DNA of 64,000 bases from Dermatemys mawii (Eukaryota > Chordata > Testudines > Dermatemydidae). The position numbers and the translations under genes are program-made. Below are positions 29,132-40,790 of the stretch, one piece after another. The stretch is from the NCBI GenBank assembly GCA_007922305.1, contig ML677334.1:20054425-20118424 (forward strand), written 5' to 3'. The notes below the pieces were generated by a model that made no database searches, was not told the DNA's origin, and was given only the letters and a program-made list of their open reading frames with translations. Numbering within the stretch: position 1 is the first letter of the stretch; the number at the start of each line of letters is the position of its first letter.

Positions 29132-30747
29132 TGTATTCTTAGTGTAGACGGCTGCCTCCTAGTAGTGTTGTGAAGGGGAATCTCTCCCATTCTTTCTATA
29201 TGTTTGTATATATATTTAAACAATATAGAAATATCTTATTTTTAGTTTCTCTTGAATTTTGTGCACAGTACTGTTTTGTAAAAGACACCTAAGCACTACT
29301 TTCACTGCAGGAAGTAATACAATAAAATTGAACTTTCGTCCAACCAAATCGTTGGCCAAGATGCCTCTGATTCTGCATTGTTGCTTTCAAGGAATGTTAA
29401 TGATCCGAGTTGTCTTCTGTGGTACGTTTTGCCACAATCTGCCTTTCTCAGCATTTTTTTTATGACAAATTCTCAGTTATGCACAGCAAAAGTCAGTGGG
29501 TGTTTCACTAGAGTAAGGACTGCACGAATTGTCCTTAAGTAATAAAAGGAATGTCAATTATATCTATCTATAGAATATGATATATGAGATCCCTCACCAG
29601 CTAATACGTGTCCTCTCTCATGAAGGGATATTCTACAGTCTTCTGTTGTTTGCCCCAATTTTAAATTATTATTTTCCCTTCTACAATCTTAGTTAAATTC
29701 TTACTTTCCTCCTCATAGTCAGATCACTTGAAACAAATGTTACCAACATACGTTAAAGGACCATTCATAATTTCCAGGTGTTAGAATTTTTATTTGTTGA
29801 GCAGGAGGTTAAATATTGTTGACCCTTCCAAGTATTCAAGAGTATTTATATATATGAAGTCTGTAACTTTTTTTTCTGTCAGCTCTCTTGAACCAGGATA
29901 ATTGATTGCTCTATTAAGTCAATTTGATCTTGAAATCAGATCCTATCTGCCCTGATTGATGTGGTGATCCACTGCGCTGATTATCTTATCACTGCCATCT
30001 AGATGCAGTAATTGTGAGACTAGGACTTGCTTGAACCTTGAGGAGAAAGGTTTGATAGATTGTGATCTTTTGTCTGGAACAGATACTGCACATTCATAAA
30101 ATTCTTGATGCTTACTTGCTGGAAAAGTATCTTTTTCACATGTGCATGTATGAGTAGCCATACCCCTTTTGACTTCGTTTCTCTCTGACAGTTTAAAGAT
30201 CTGTTGGCCTCAGTAAACTGTAGATGTGAACCCCATCCTGAAGCATTTTTATTTAAAAAACCAACAATTTCCAAAGAAAAGACATGTTTGTTTATGCTAG
30301 AATATCCTTTTGTTCGCTAGTTCAAATATATTCAATACCTTGGAACAAACAAAGATATGTTGCATCCAAGAAAAAGGAATTCATTTATACCCTTTTAAGT
30401 AATGTTTATTCACATGGTGAATAAAATATAACAATCCAAATTATGACTAAAGTGACATGGCAATAATAATTATCATATTAAAGAAACTGTAAATCCCAAA
30501 GTGCTCTCTCCATTGAAATTGAGAGTACTCACCATCTACTCAAATGCAGCCAGCTCTTGGCATAAACGTGGCATCTTTTCAGCTGTGCAAAAGCTTCACT
30601 GTACAACAGATCAAAGAGGAATTGAGGAAGAACGCCTTTTACAGTTAAATCTATATAGAAATGTAGGTCGATGGAAAGCAGTTACACAGCTTGGACACCT
30701 GAGGTAATACCATTGCACCTTAAATGCTGCGAGAGCGCTGTAATTAT
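29132..30747. other. intron, no recognisable feature
   Basis: AT-rich unique sequence. Nothing was identified. Confidence 0.4.
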
Positions 30748-31432
30748 TATAAGACCTGCTATGCTGAATCAGACCTAAAGTCAATCTAGCCCCATGGCCT
30801 GTCTCCGATAATGGCCAATACTAGAGCTTCAAGGGGAACATGAAGGACAGGGCAGTTTTGGAGAGGTACATATGTCTTCCCCTCCTGGCTTTTAATACTG
30901 AGAAGTTTAGGGTTGCCCTGAGCATGGAATTATGTCCCTGACCATCTTGGCCATTAGCCATTGATGAACCTAATTCTTTTTCGAACCCAGTTATACTATC
31001 CCAAGGCAATGACTCCCACAGATAAATTGCATTGTGTGAAAAAGTATTTCTTCTTGTTTCTATTAAACCTGATGCCTATTAATTTCATTGGGTAACCCCT
31101 GGTTTCACACCATTCTTGATTTTATAGACCTCAATCACATCCCCACTTAATCATCTCTTGTCTAAGATGAACAGTCCCAGTCTTTATAGTCTTTACTCCT
31201 CAGAAGTAAGCTGTTCCATATCCTTGATCATCTCTGTTGCCCTTCTCTGAATATTTGCCAGTTCCACTATATCCTTTTTGAGATGGGGTGACCTGAACTC
31301 AACACACTATTCAGAGTGAGGCCTCCCCATGGATTAATATAATAGTGTTATATTTTCTGTCTTTATTTCAGTTCCTTTCCTAATAGTTTCTCATACTCTT
31401 TGTACAGGCTTTTGTCAACTGAGTTCCAAAAA
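30748..31432 (-). mobile_element. CR1 LINE, 5'-truncated and decayed
   Basis: Read on the minus strand it has the CR1 3' end in order. The + strand words are 'gaatcagacctaaagtcaatctagcc', 'ccattagccattgatgaacc', 'aaatacttcttctt'-like text, 'ttggcc' and 'gaccacactattcagag'-like text near 31300. The frame is broken by many substitutions and indels, so this is an older copy than the one at 62935-63853. Confidence 0.85.
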
Positions 31433-31483
31433 AATCAAGCACATCACACTATTCTGTGCTTTTGTTTCATGATTTGTAGCTTC

Positions 31484-31515
31484 GGGGGGGGGGGGGGTTG
31501 TTGTTGTTGTTGTTA
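31484..31515. repeat. G14 run followed by (TTG)n
   Basis: Fourteen G in a row (31484-31497) are followed by about six ttg triplets. It is a slippage-prone spot; the exact G count may be a base-calling artefact. Confidence 0.95.
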
Positions 31516-32812
31516 TGGGAACATTAGTTTAGTCATGATCAGATAATACTAACGACATCAAAATTGGAGGGACAGGCTGAGTAGAGGACAGAACCAAATT
31601 GCAAAGTGACTTAGAAAAATAAGAACAATGGACCCAGCTGGCTCTAATAAATACAAAGTTGCACAGCCAGGGAGCAGAGCTGAACAGTAGAGATGGGGGA
31701 GGGTGTAACTAAGCAATCACATCCCATCACGTTACAAAGTGTTTGTTTTCCATCTTGCTACCTTAATCGTATCTTAATGTTATTTTTTCTTGTGACCTAG
31801 CATTATAGTTGTGGCAGGGAAGGTGTGGAATCAGGGTTGGAAGAGGTTAGTATCTTAAGAAGTGCTTCACTAACATTTGAGAATCACTTGAATTGACTAT
31901 CCACTTTAACACCTGATAATTAGAGATACACTTGAAAGGAAAAGCAACTTAGAAAAGTACTCCATACAGAGTTCTCGCTCTTCTAATCTTGACATCATCA
32001 TTCGCCACCACATTTGTTTCCATTGCATCTTTGAGCCATGCAAATAAACAGTTGGCTAGCTGTGCTAGAGCCCAGTTTGTCCTTGTTTCTGAAGGTTAAT
32101 TTGCCATCTCTCATGTTAATTGTTGACGAAACCTTAGATACACGTAAGCACTTCTGCTGCCCACTGAATGGAAAGTAGATCTTCCCCCCCATCAGTGATG
32201 TATTTTGTTTTTAAAAGTGAGAAAAGAAAAACTAATTTCCAAATCTTTCATCTTTTTTTTAATTATGGTGGGTAACTCCCATAGTTAAAAATCCAATCCC
32301 ATCAAAAACAAGAAAAAGAAATGAAAAACAAGAAATATTTGGTTAGAAGAAAATATGCATGGAGGCCCAATGGTACAGTAAAATCCAAATGTGTTCTAAG
32401 AAGACATGACCTCAATTTTATTACAGAACAATCAATGTACTTGTCTATTTGTTTTCCTGTGATGTTAAATTTAATTTCTCCTCTTAACATATTATTATTA
32501 ATTTCTTAATTAAAAGTCTGCGCTTTCCAGCTCCCTCTTCTGATCCCCAAACTGGGTAACAGTGAAACCTATATTTCAATCAGGAGAGAGCAGTACATCA
32601 GGACACCCGTCATCTGAAATTGCTTCGTTGCTTTTATAGTATGAAGCACACTAAAAATTCTGAGATAGCTAATCTTACATTGAGGATTATGGGGCATGTC
32701 CCGTAGTCACCAATCTGTCCTTCCCAAACCCTCTCTTTGGACCATATTCAGTTCTGGAATATAGGTAGGTGCAATTCCCTATTTATGTCTATAGGAGTTG
32801 TGCCTGCTTTCA
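31516..32812. other. intron, no recognisable feature
   Basis: AT-rich unique sequence without a recognised element or coding region. Confidence 0.4.
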
Positions 32813-32820
32813 CTATAGAT

Positions 32821-33022
32821 CAGGGGTGAGCAAACTACGGCCCATGGGCTGGATCCGGCCTGTGGTACTGTCCAATCCGGCCTCCCGGCCGGGGAGGCTG
32901 CTCCCACCCCTCCCCTGGAGCTGCGCTCTGCGGGCACTGCTGTGGGGCCTTCCCTACCCAGCCCTCCATATAATTTTGTAAACACGATGTGGCCCTCGGG
33001 CCAAAAAGTTCAACCACCCCTG
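32821..33022. mobile_element. hAT MITE, 202 bp
   Basis: The ends CAGGGGTGAGCAAACTACGG and GTTCAACCACCCCTG are imperfect inverted repeats, flanked by a perfect 8-bp duplication, CTATAGAT (32813-32820 and 33023-33030). The body has 'ggcccatgggctggatccggcc' and 'gtggccctcgggcc', words of a common turtle hAT MITE. Frames crossing it on both strands are chance. Confidence 0.93.
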
Positions 33023-33030
33023 CTATAGAT

Positions 33031-33814
33031 ATAGCTGGACTTCTGTGTCAGAGTGTGCCTCTAACTGGTCTACCGGCTTGCTGTAAATTGAGCAAGAAGT
33101 CAAATGTTTTGCTTTCATCCATCCCACTCCCTTTCTGAAAACATAAATTGGGTTTTATTGACATTCTGGGTACACCTGTTTTCATTATTTCAACATATAC
33201 TATAATATAATATTATAATGTTTGGTTAGTTTGAGAAATTATGTAGCCCAGGCTGGTAACTCAAATTTGGTGAGGCAGGGAAGAAGAAACCTCTCTTAAG
33301 GGTCTATCTGCAGAAGCATGTTCACTGCTCCCATTTCAATCAATAGGAGCTGTGAATTCATTTAAGGACAGAATGTGACATTTAATATTTAGTTTAGGAA
33401 GACCATGGGCCAGGAATATACTGCTCCAAGTTTTACTTATTTGCTGCAGTCTTTCTGAAGATTAATCCCAAAGCTTTGTTTAGTGAGACTGTTTTTAATA
33501 CAGTGTGTTAAACACTGGACTGACAAGCACTCCCCTTTCAGTTACATTGGATCATCCACTTCTGATGTAAAACCTTGTGATGATGAATTTATCCTCCTAA
33601 TTAATTAAACTCATTTTCTTAAATTTTTGATTATGCTATGTATAATCTCATTTAAGTGGTCATCTGTTTCACCTTGCTAAATAGATTTTGCATAGCAATG
33701 GGCAGGAAATAGTGTCTCATATAACAAAAAAAAAAAAAAAAAGAGATTTAAATTGGAAAATACCTGACCAGCTCTAGTTTGACAGAGATTAGCCTTATTA
33801 TAAATTGGTTATTG
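33031..33814. other. intron, no recognisable feature
   Basis: AT-rich sequence with a poly-A run at 33726-33743. Confidence 0.4.
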
Positions 33815-33950
33815 ATTTTGTTATTATTTATGTGTATTTGTACTGCAATAGTACCCAAAGATCCACATTAGGATCAAGGCCCCATTGTAAAAATACATAC
33901 CCTGTCCAAGAGAGTGTACAACCTGATTAAAGACCTCAGCCATTGAGCAT
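33815..33950. repeat. L3/CR1-type 3' tail remnant
   Basis: 'gttattatttatgtgtatttgtactgcaatagtaccc', 'aaggccccattgta' and 'cctgtccaagagagtgtacaacc' follow the order of an ancient tail that also occurs at 40200-40325. Confidence 0.5.
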
Positions 33951-36619
33951 ATATCATAAAAAGGAAGGGGAGGGGAAAGATCAAGGCAACAGTAATAAGA
34001 TCACACTTTTACATAGCTAGCTATACATTGTTAGTCTATCTGTCTGTCTGTCTCCCCTGACATGAGACAGTCTCCCCATGGTGTATCTCCTCCACATTTG
34101 TGAGACTGGAAGGATACTGGGGCCTAAGTCTTCTGTTCTCTCTACAGCTGTCCAGGGGAAGGGATAAGGCCCTGCAGGTATCAAAGGCCGAAAGTGCTGT
34201 CCCTTTTATTTAACCCCTTTTCCACACCTTCCCCACCTAACTATCAATCTCCTCCCCTCACACAACAGTTAAAAAGGCTGAACCTAGTGACATTTGGGCT
34301 TCTGAGGTTGTAAAGGGCACTGGTCCATTCTGCTTCTGGTTGGGGAGGGCATACTTCCTCCCAAAATCCTTGCTACACCAGCAGCATGGAGAATAGGGAG
34401 ACCACTCTGTGCTGCTGAAATTGGCTTTTGCTGTTGCCGAGTCTCTTCCTGTGGGCAGATGCTAAGACCTTATTAAATACTTGTACAGCTATAAGCATTT
34501 TATTTGGTTACACCCAAATCACACTGATACAAGAGCCTCAAGATCATAATACCTAGCACGTTATTAAATACCTGGCTTCCAGGGTACTCTGGGACAGATT
34601 AGGAGGGAACAAAGGTGACAGGTACTCTTCTAAACTCTTTAAATAAGCTCCATCCCCATGGGATGCCAATCCCAGTAGGTTGCACAGATGTTTAAAATAT
34701 GATCACACATGTTCTCTTGATTCTTTTGGCGTGGCTCCCTTAATGATTATCCCAGATACACATATGGGCTCTGCTGGCCTACTCATGCATTGTTTCCCCT
34801 GGGTGAGGCTTCCTTGTCCTACTTGTCTTCTTGAGCTTTGGGGGAGGAGAGTGGGAGGCTTAGATGTCCCATTAGGTTCTGCTAGGTTACTTGGGTCTGG
34901 CTACTTCTTGACTGGGGCATGGTGAAAAAAATGGGACTAAGTCCCCTCACTAGTGGGGCCAGAGTGAGCTGTCACTCTCAGTAGATTCATCAGATCTGCA
35001 CAGTATGAGCCTTCTCCTTGTGTCAATGGACCAGAGAAATGTCAACATTGTTATCATTGGGTATCTGAGTTAGGACACTCAGAGATGAATGGGGCAGTTC
35101 ATGCATCCAGAGTTCTTATTTCAGATTCTGCAAAGACAGGCAACACATCATTTATCTTCTATACATGTTATTCAGCCCATTTCATAATAATTAAAGATTT
35201 AAGTACCTGAATATCTTTGAGAATCTGAGCCTTACTTTATAACAAAAAAAAAAAAAATCAGCTCAGATTATACCGGCATGGCATGCTGGCTGAATTGGAG
35301 CCCTAAATCCTTCCACCGTGCAGATGACCATGGCCCTCAACACAGTGACATGCTCTCTTCTGGATATAACTTGAGTATGGTGCACTCAATTACTGTAAAA
35401 AATTGCATGGTTTATGGCTATAAGCCTGAGGTAATGAGGAAACTGTTTTTATAAGATGTGATTGTAGGCAACTTCTGAAGTGTGGAACACAAAAGGAATT
35501 AAGAAGCTATGAGTTCAGAATTTTTTTCCTGGCAAGGGGAAGAACCTAACATTGCTTCTATTAGCTGCTTTCGTACATTGTGGGAGGAGGGAGCGGGGAT
35601 GATTGATTGGTAATGAGAAGTGGAAGAAGGAAGAACATAGGCCATCGTTACTTTAGACATGAATAGGCTCTATATTTTAAAGCACATAAATGAGAAAAGG
35701 GTTTTAATGATATTATGTAGGTGCTCTGTCTAATACAGATCATATGGCATTAATTTTCAAAGCTCTGCAGCAGTGCCTGCAGTAAGTGTTGCTAATATAT
35801 TTTTCTTTAAGAAAACGATACTGATCTATTTCATAACTACTGTACCATTCTCCACTTCCTTTGTTTTCCTACAGCCATTTTTTAAGTGAATGGGAATATA
35901 ATACAGAAAACAAATTTATTTTTTATTTACATAAATCTCCCATTTAGCTTTCCGTTTCACCATATCTGCATTTTTGTGTTTGACCTATTAGTTTTTTTTT
36001 GTTTTATAAAGCAACAAAAATGCTTTCCTCAGCAAAACCATCTGGTTTAGTTTCCTGTGCCTCAACAACTATATGTGTATTATTATCAAGGCCACCCCTG
36101 TGGTTTTCTAAGTGGTCTTGTTACACCGGTGGTCTTAAAATTCAGCTGGAATGATGGAGAGGTTAAACTAAAGGCTTCTTTCAAGTATAAAGTTTCAAGT
36201 TTGAGAAATTGTCATATTTTTGAGACTAACCTATTATTTCATTATTAACTAGAATGCAATATCTTTTGAAATATGAATACAGTAGTCTTTTAACATATTT
36301 GATTTTCGGCAGTGCTCAGAGATTTGGAATAGAACAAATAAAAATGTAATTTTGGGTCCCTGCTTAGGCATTATTCATATGCTCCCTACAGGAGTTGGGA
36401 GAAAATATGAGAAAAATCAGTACAGAGTATTTTGTAAAATATATGACTGTATAATATGATGATTTAATCATCTTCAGTGCTTTGTCCTTTTCAATACAGA
36501 TTGAATATGTGCAGTGGGGCTATATTTACTCATTAGCAATGGATAATATTTCACAGGGGTCAAAACAAGCCAGACTTTTTAACGTGAGTTTTGGTCAAGT
36601 TCTCAGAGCTTTGTATTGC
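33951..36619. other. intron, no recognisable feature
   Basis: A short (TCTG)n run lies at about 34036-34053. Nothing else was identified. Confidence 0.4.
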
Positions 36620-36860
36620 TTCTGGATTCTTCAGACAAGTGTCCTCTCTACTGGAGGCGTAGGGAGGCATTGATATTGGACAGGGAGTCCAGGGAGGGAT
36701 ATTGGGACTGCGAGCCAAATGGGACATGCAATGTAGGCTACTGGAGGACAGAGTTGGGGACAGAAGCAGATTGGCTGATGAGCCAGGAGGGAACTGGGAC
36801 TGGCTGGGCAGCACAGTTCAAATCAGCCCAGAGCTGCAATTGCAGTGAAAGCCTTACTCA
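36620..36860. repeat. GA-rich interspersed repeat-like segment
   Basis: Runs of 'ggagtccagggaggga', 'attgggactgcgagcc' and 'aactgggactggctggg' contrast with the AT-rich flanks and resemble a 'ggactggga' repeat I associate with turtles. The 122-codon open frame at 36616-36984 lies across it and shows no protein family features. Confidence 0.35.
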
Positions 36861-36979
36861 GCCCTCGGCTGGAGCGTGCTCAGTGAGAACAGAATCTTCT
36901 GGAAATTATGTTGTGAAGCATTGGCAAGTGTCTATTGAACATGTAAAAACTCCAAACAGTTCAGAGGTTTATAACATGG

Positions 36980-37580
36980 CCTAATTTGAGAATTTCCATG
37001 GCAAGAGACCTGAGCCAAAAGTTACCGTGGAGCCCCTGAATTTCAAGAACGTGTTCCTGAGCATGGACAAGCTACAGCTTTTCTAATAAGAGCTCACCAG
37101 AATTTTTTAGCATGGGTAAAACAAAGTATTTTGGACTAGCCTCATTGTCAAAATCAGCTGAACCATTTTAGCTGGAATTCAAAAAGAAAAACAAAACAGG
37201 CTGCAGCAGACACCAGGTATGGAAAATTTCAGCCCCAACATTTAAAGTTTGGAAAGTTTATAAGCAACTGGAAACTACATCTTCGAATGGGAACTGTCAG
37301 GCAACCTTAATAATTGATGGTGCTACTAGCCTCATCTAAAACAGTTTAGTCATTTTCCCTCACTACCTAAACTCTGATTTGCAGGTTTTCATGAATCTTA
37401 GAATAATACACCATGCTCTGTGGGGGCAATGTGACATACTCGTTTTTAATTTTAACAAGGAAAAAATATCATTACAACTTAATGAGGACCTTTTAAAAAA
37501 ACAACCAATCAGAATGGTTCAATTTACATCAGAAGCCAAAACAGTGAATGGTGGTATTATGCCTGTGTGGTAATATTCTT
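36980..37580. repeat. possible ancient sauropsid repeat
   Basis: Phrases such as 'tttcagccccaacatttaaagtttggaaagtttataagcaac', 'caggcaaccttaataattgatggtgctac' and 'ttaacaaggaaaaaatatca' seem familiar from repeats in reptile and bird DNA. I cannot name the family or set the ends. Confidence 0.3.
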
Positions 37581-38735
37581 ACTGTGCTATAACTCTTTTC
37601 ATTTGAAAAGAAGTCAGTAAAACATTGTGGGCAGTTCATTTCCAGAATTTAGGTTTTCAGCACTCCAATGATTTCAGTGCATTCCACTGAGAGAACAAAT
37701 ATCTCAGGGGATAAGTTTAAAGTGTCAGGGCCCTTTTGTATTGTACTGTAGCTGTTGGTATTGTGTATATTATTATGGAGAAAATCTGTTCTCATCGAAG
37801 TATGTGTTCTTTGTTGTCTGCACATGGAAAAATGTCTTGGGTTTTTTTTGTTTCTGCTTTTTGTAGTGAGGAACATTCCCCAAATCCGCAGGGTGTACTT
37901 AATGTGCCACTTTCAATTCTAGAAGAAATACTTCAATTTTCAGTTGTAGGTGTTTTTGGATGTAGCCTGACCCAACAACCAACATTAGTGGTCCTAAGAT
38001 AGAGCATCTGAACTTTCTAGTTGGCTTTCTTTGGTTGACGTTTAACTATCTCTTGGAATAGCTAGGTCTGGTTACTAGGTCTGGTTACCAGGTTAAATAT
38101 GTGGAGAATGCTTATTGGTGTCAGGCACTTTACTGCAGTATTGTCCTCTCCTTTTCCCCTCCTTAAAAATCACATTTTCTTTCTACAACAAAAACAATTG
38201 TTTGTTTCCTCAGGATTGTAGACAGGCAACTTTAATTTTTTTTCCACTGGGCTCAGATCTACAATTGTCAAATGTCCTGGAGTGGAGAAAGGAAAGATTC
38301 CCTGGAAACATCATGTACCCGCAACTTGTGGGGGCAAGGGGAGGGCTGGATAAGGCTATGGTATTGCTTCCACTGCTTTCAAACTCTCCCTACAACTCCA
38401 CCTCCACGCACACCCACATTTGCCACTGCCATGAAGACCCAAAGGCCAGTCTGCCAGGAGGCTGTTCACACATGGGAAACCAAATCCTGGTCCCAATGAA
38501 GTTAATGGTAACTATGACACGGGAAACAAGATTTTGATGTGTACACTTACACAGTTGGTCTCTATGGTATCTATGTCTGGTGAAATATAGTGGGATTTAG
38601 GAATCTTTCATGTTGGATTAGGGAAGAAGAGATTATGACAACTCCTAATCCCTAAAAATTAATTTTCCTGATCTATCTGCTTTCAGGGATTAGTTATTAT
38701 TTTTTAATAAAGTTGCAGACAATCTAGGAAGTTTT
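37581..38735. other. intron, no recognisable feature
   Basis: The 140-codon frame at 38115-38537 and overlapping frames have no motifs. No element was seen. Confidence 0.4.
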
Positions 38736-38743
38736 TGCTAAAT

Positions 38744-38889
38744 CAGCGGTTCTCAACCTTCTCCACACTGGGACAACTTTGCTATGTACCTGCCTCCTCT
38801 CACTTAGCAACATGAGAGAAGAGGGTGATCATGGTCCCCTGTGAGTCATGACCCCTCTCACTTCCGACCACCTATGTTAAGAATCCCTC
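38744..38889. mobile_element. hAT MITE, about 146 bp
   Basis: It starts CAGCGGTTCTCAACC and ends GTTAAGAATCCCTC, inverted copies with some changes. The flanks TGCTAAAT (38736-38743) and TCCTAAAT (38890-38897) match at 7 of 8 bases with a central TA, a convincing target duplication. No coding capacity. The ends match the hAT element at 46891. Confidence 0.88.
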
Positions 38890-38897
38890 TCCTAAAT

Positions 38898-40199
38898 CAA
38901 CGTGTTGCTTCTTTTTTTTGTTTCCCCACAGTTCTTGAAACTGGTAAACTAAATTCAGCAGTTCTAAACTAGTGAGTTATATTTAGTACATGTTCCTATG
39001 AAAAGAACAGGTATCGTTATAAAGATGACTCTCCAGGTCACTCTCCTCACTCTCAAGGAGTTTGAGACTCTCCCAGGTTTGAAGTTCATAAAAGTTCTGT
39101 AAATTATTATTCCTAGCATAAATGTGATTGTGCTCAGATTTCTTGGCCTGATATTCATGAAATCAAATGACTTTTTCTTTCTGCAAAATGCACCTACACA
39201 GATTTCTTTCCAAAATAGTGAATTGTATAAGTGGAACATTAACTCAAATTTGTGTCTTGACCTTTTACATGTGGGATGTTACTCTGCAAGTATTCTTTAA
39301 CCACAGTTGTTTATCATGGCAACCACTACTATATATCACTTGACACACTTGTTACTTTTGATATAATGAACACCTGTTTAAAAACTATGCTTCCTTATTA
39401 CACATGGTATAGCATAAAATTATTTTTATGTTGTTTTGCATTCCTAAAAGAGAAAACAAAACATTCTCTCTTTTACAAGGCAGGCATCTTCTTGTTATTG
39501 TTCATTCATTTTTCTCCATGTCTACAAACAGATCATATTTTTTGAAGTAACAGTGTTTACTCCATTGGCAGCATCTCCCTTACTTTGATTTGTTTAAAAA
39601 AAATCTCAAGAAGTATATCCTGTTGATTTTAAGGAGGAAAGTGATTGGCAGGGAAAAAGTAAAAATTTCACATTCATTTTATTCCTAACAGCTTTATTGC
39701 CATCCTGTACTGATATATAGTAAACATATTGCCACTTCAGAAATTTTTCACATCACTGACTACTAGTGACAATGTAATACATTCTACGCGGGTCCTCACT
39801 ATTGTCTCTACTGCATGGCAAAATGTGAAAGTATTAGCCTCAGTTGATAAATGTTGCACTCTTGCATCTGTGGTCAATATGCATATTTAGCTTTACAAGA
39901 GGATGCAGCTTTATAACTACAGAACGAAGTGAAATAGATGTAATGGGATATCTATGGATAGGGCAGATATTGCATTGATTCAGATTACCCCTAATTTCTT
40001 CATTAGGAGTTGACGGGTCTCAACACCTTTCACGAGTCGTTCAGTGCCTTGAAGATTCATACTGTAGCTATGGAGTTGCCATTGCTGCTTCAACATGTGC
40101 ACATGCACATACCCACTGTTTGACAAACTGTACAAATTAATTATACTCTACATTCATTTCACTCACCACTGAAATTTAGCTTTCTGCCTTTGGTTACAA
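38898..40199. other. intron, no recognisable feature
   Basis: AT-rich unique sequence; nothing was identified. Confidence 0.4.
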
Positions 40200-40325
40200 A
40201 GATTATTATTTATTTGTATTGCAGTAGTACGGGTTGCCCTAGTCATAGTCCAGAGCACTAAGCACTGTACAAACACAGAACAAAAGGTCTCTGTCCAAAA
40301 GAGCTTACAGTCTAAGCAGTATTTA
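40200..40325. repeat. L3/CR1-type 3' tail remnant
   Basis: 'attattatttatttgtattgcagtagta', 'gagcactaagcactgtacaaac' and 'aaaagagcttacagtctaagca' are in the order of a widespread amniote repeat tail. It is better preserved than the copy at 33815. Confidence 0.6.
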
Positions 40326-40719
40326 AAGGTCCATGCTTGTACATATTTTGTTCTCTAGGAGAATATGTTGCCTCTTGAAAATATAATTCAGGGAAAAGGT
40401 GAAGCTATGTTACAGTATTTAAAAAAAAACCAAGTAATAAAACATCCTTTCTTTTGTCCTGTTTAGGGGCAAGTAACCCAAGACAGATACTCAGTTTCTA
40501 ATGTATTGTCTTTAAGTACAGACTACATTGTTTTACCTGAACTTTACCAGTTAAGGACCAGGTATTGATTTCTTTTCAAGGACTTGCCTGCTGTTGCAGA
40601 GAATAAGTTCCAGGAGGGTTTTAACTGCAGGAAGCACAGTTGTCCCCTCCCAAAGCAACCTACCATGCTTGGGAAGTGAGCAGACTGCAAACCCACTCTG
40701 TATCACAAGAGCTGATCTT

Positions 40720-40785
40720 GGGTGAAATCCTGCCCCTACTGAAGTTATTGGGACTCTTGGTCTTAATGGGGCCAGGATTTCACCC
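40720..40785. repeat. short palindromic element, 66 bp
   Basis: GGGTGAAATCCTGCCCC at the left and GGGGCCAGGATTTCACCC at the right are inverted copies around 'ctgaagttattggg'. Flanking ATCTT occurs on both sides (40715-40719, 40786-40790), a possible target duplication. The same terminal word occurs alone at 22349. Confidence 0.8.
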
Positions 40786-40790
40786 ATCTT

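Noticed and set aside
36616..36984. 122-codon frame on the + strand
   Set aside because: It crosses a GA-rich repeat-like segment and shows no protein features.
38115..38537. 140-codon frame on the + strand
   Set aside because: Composition looks random, an overlapping frame exists in another phase, and no family resemblance was seen.
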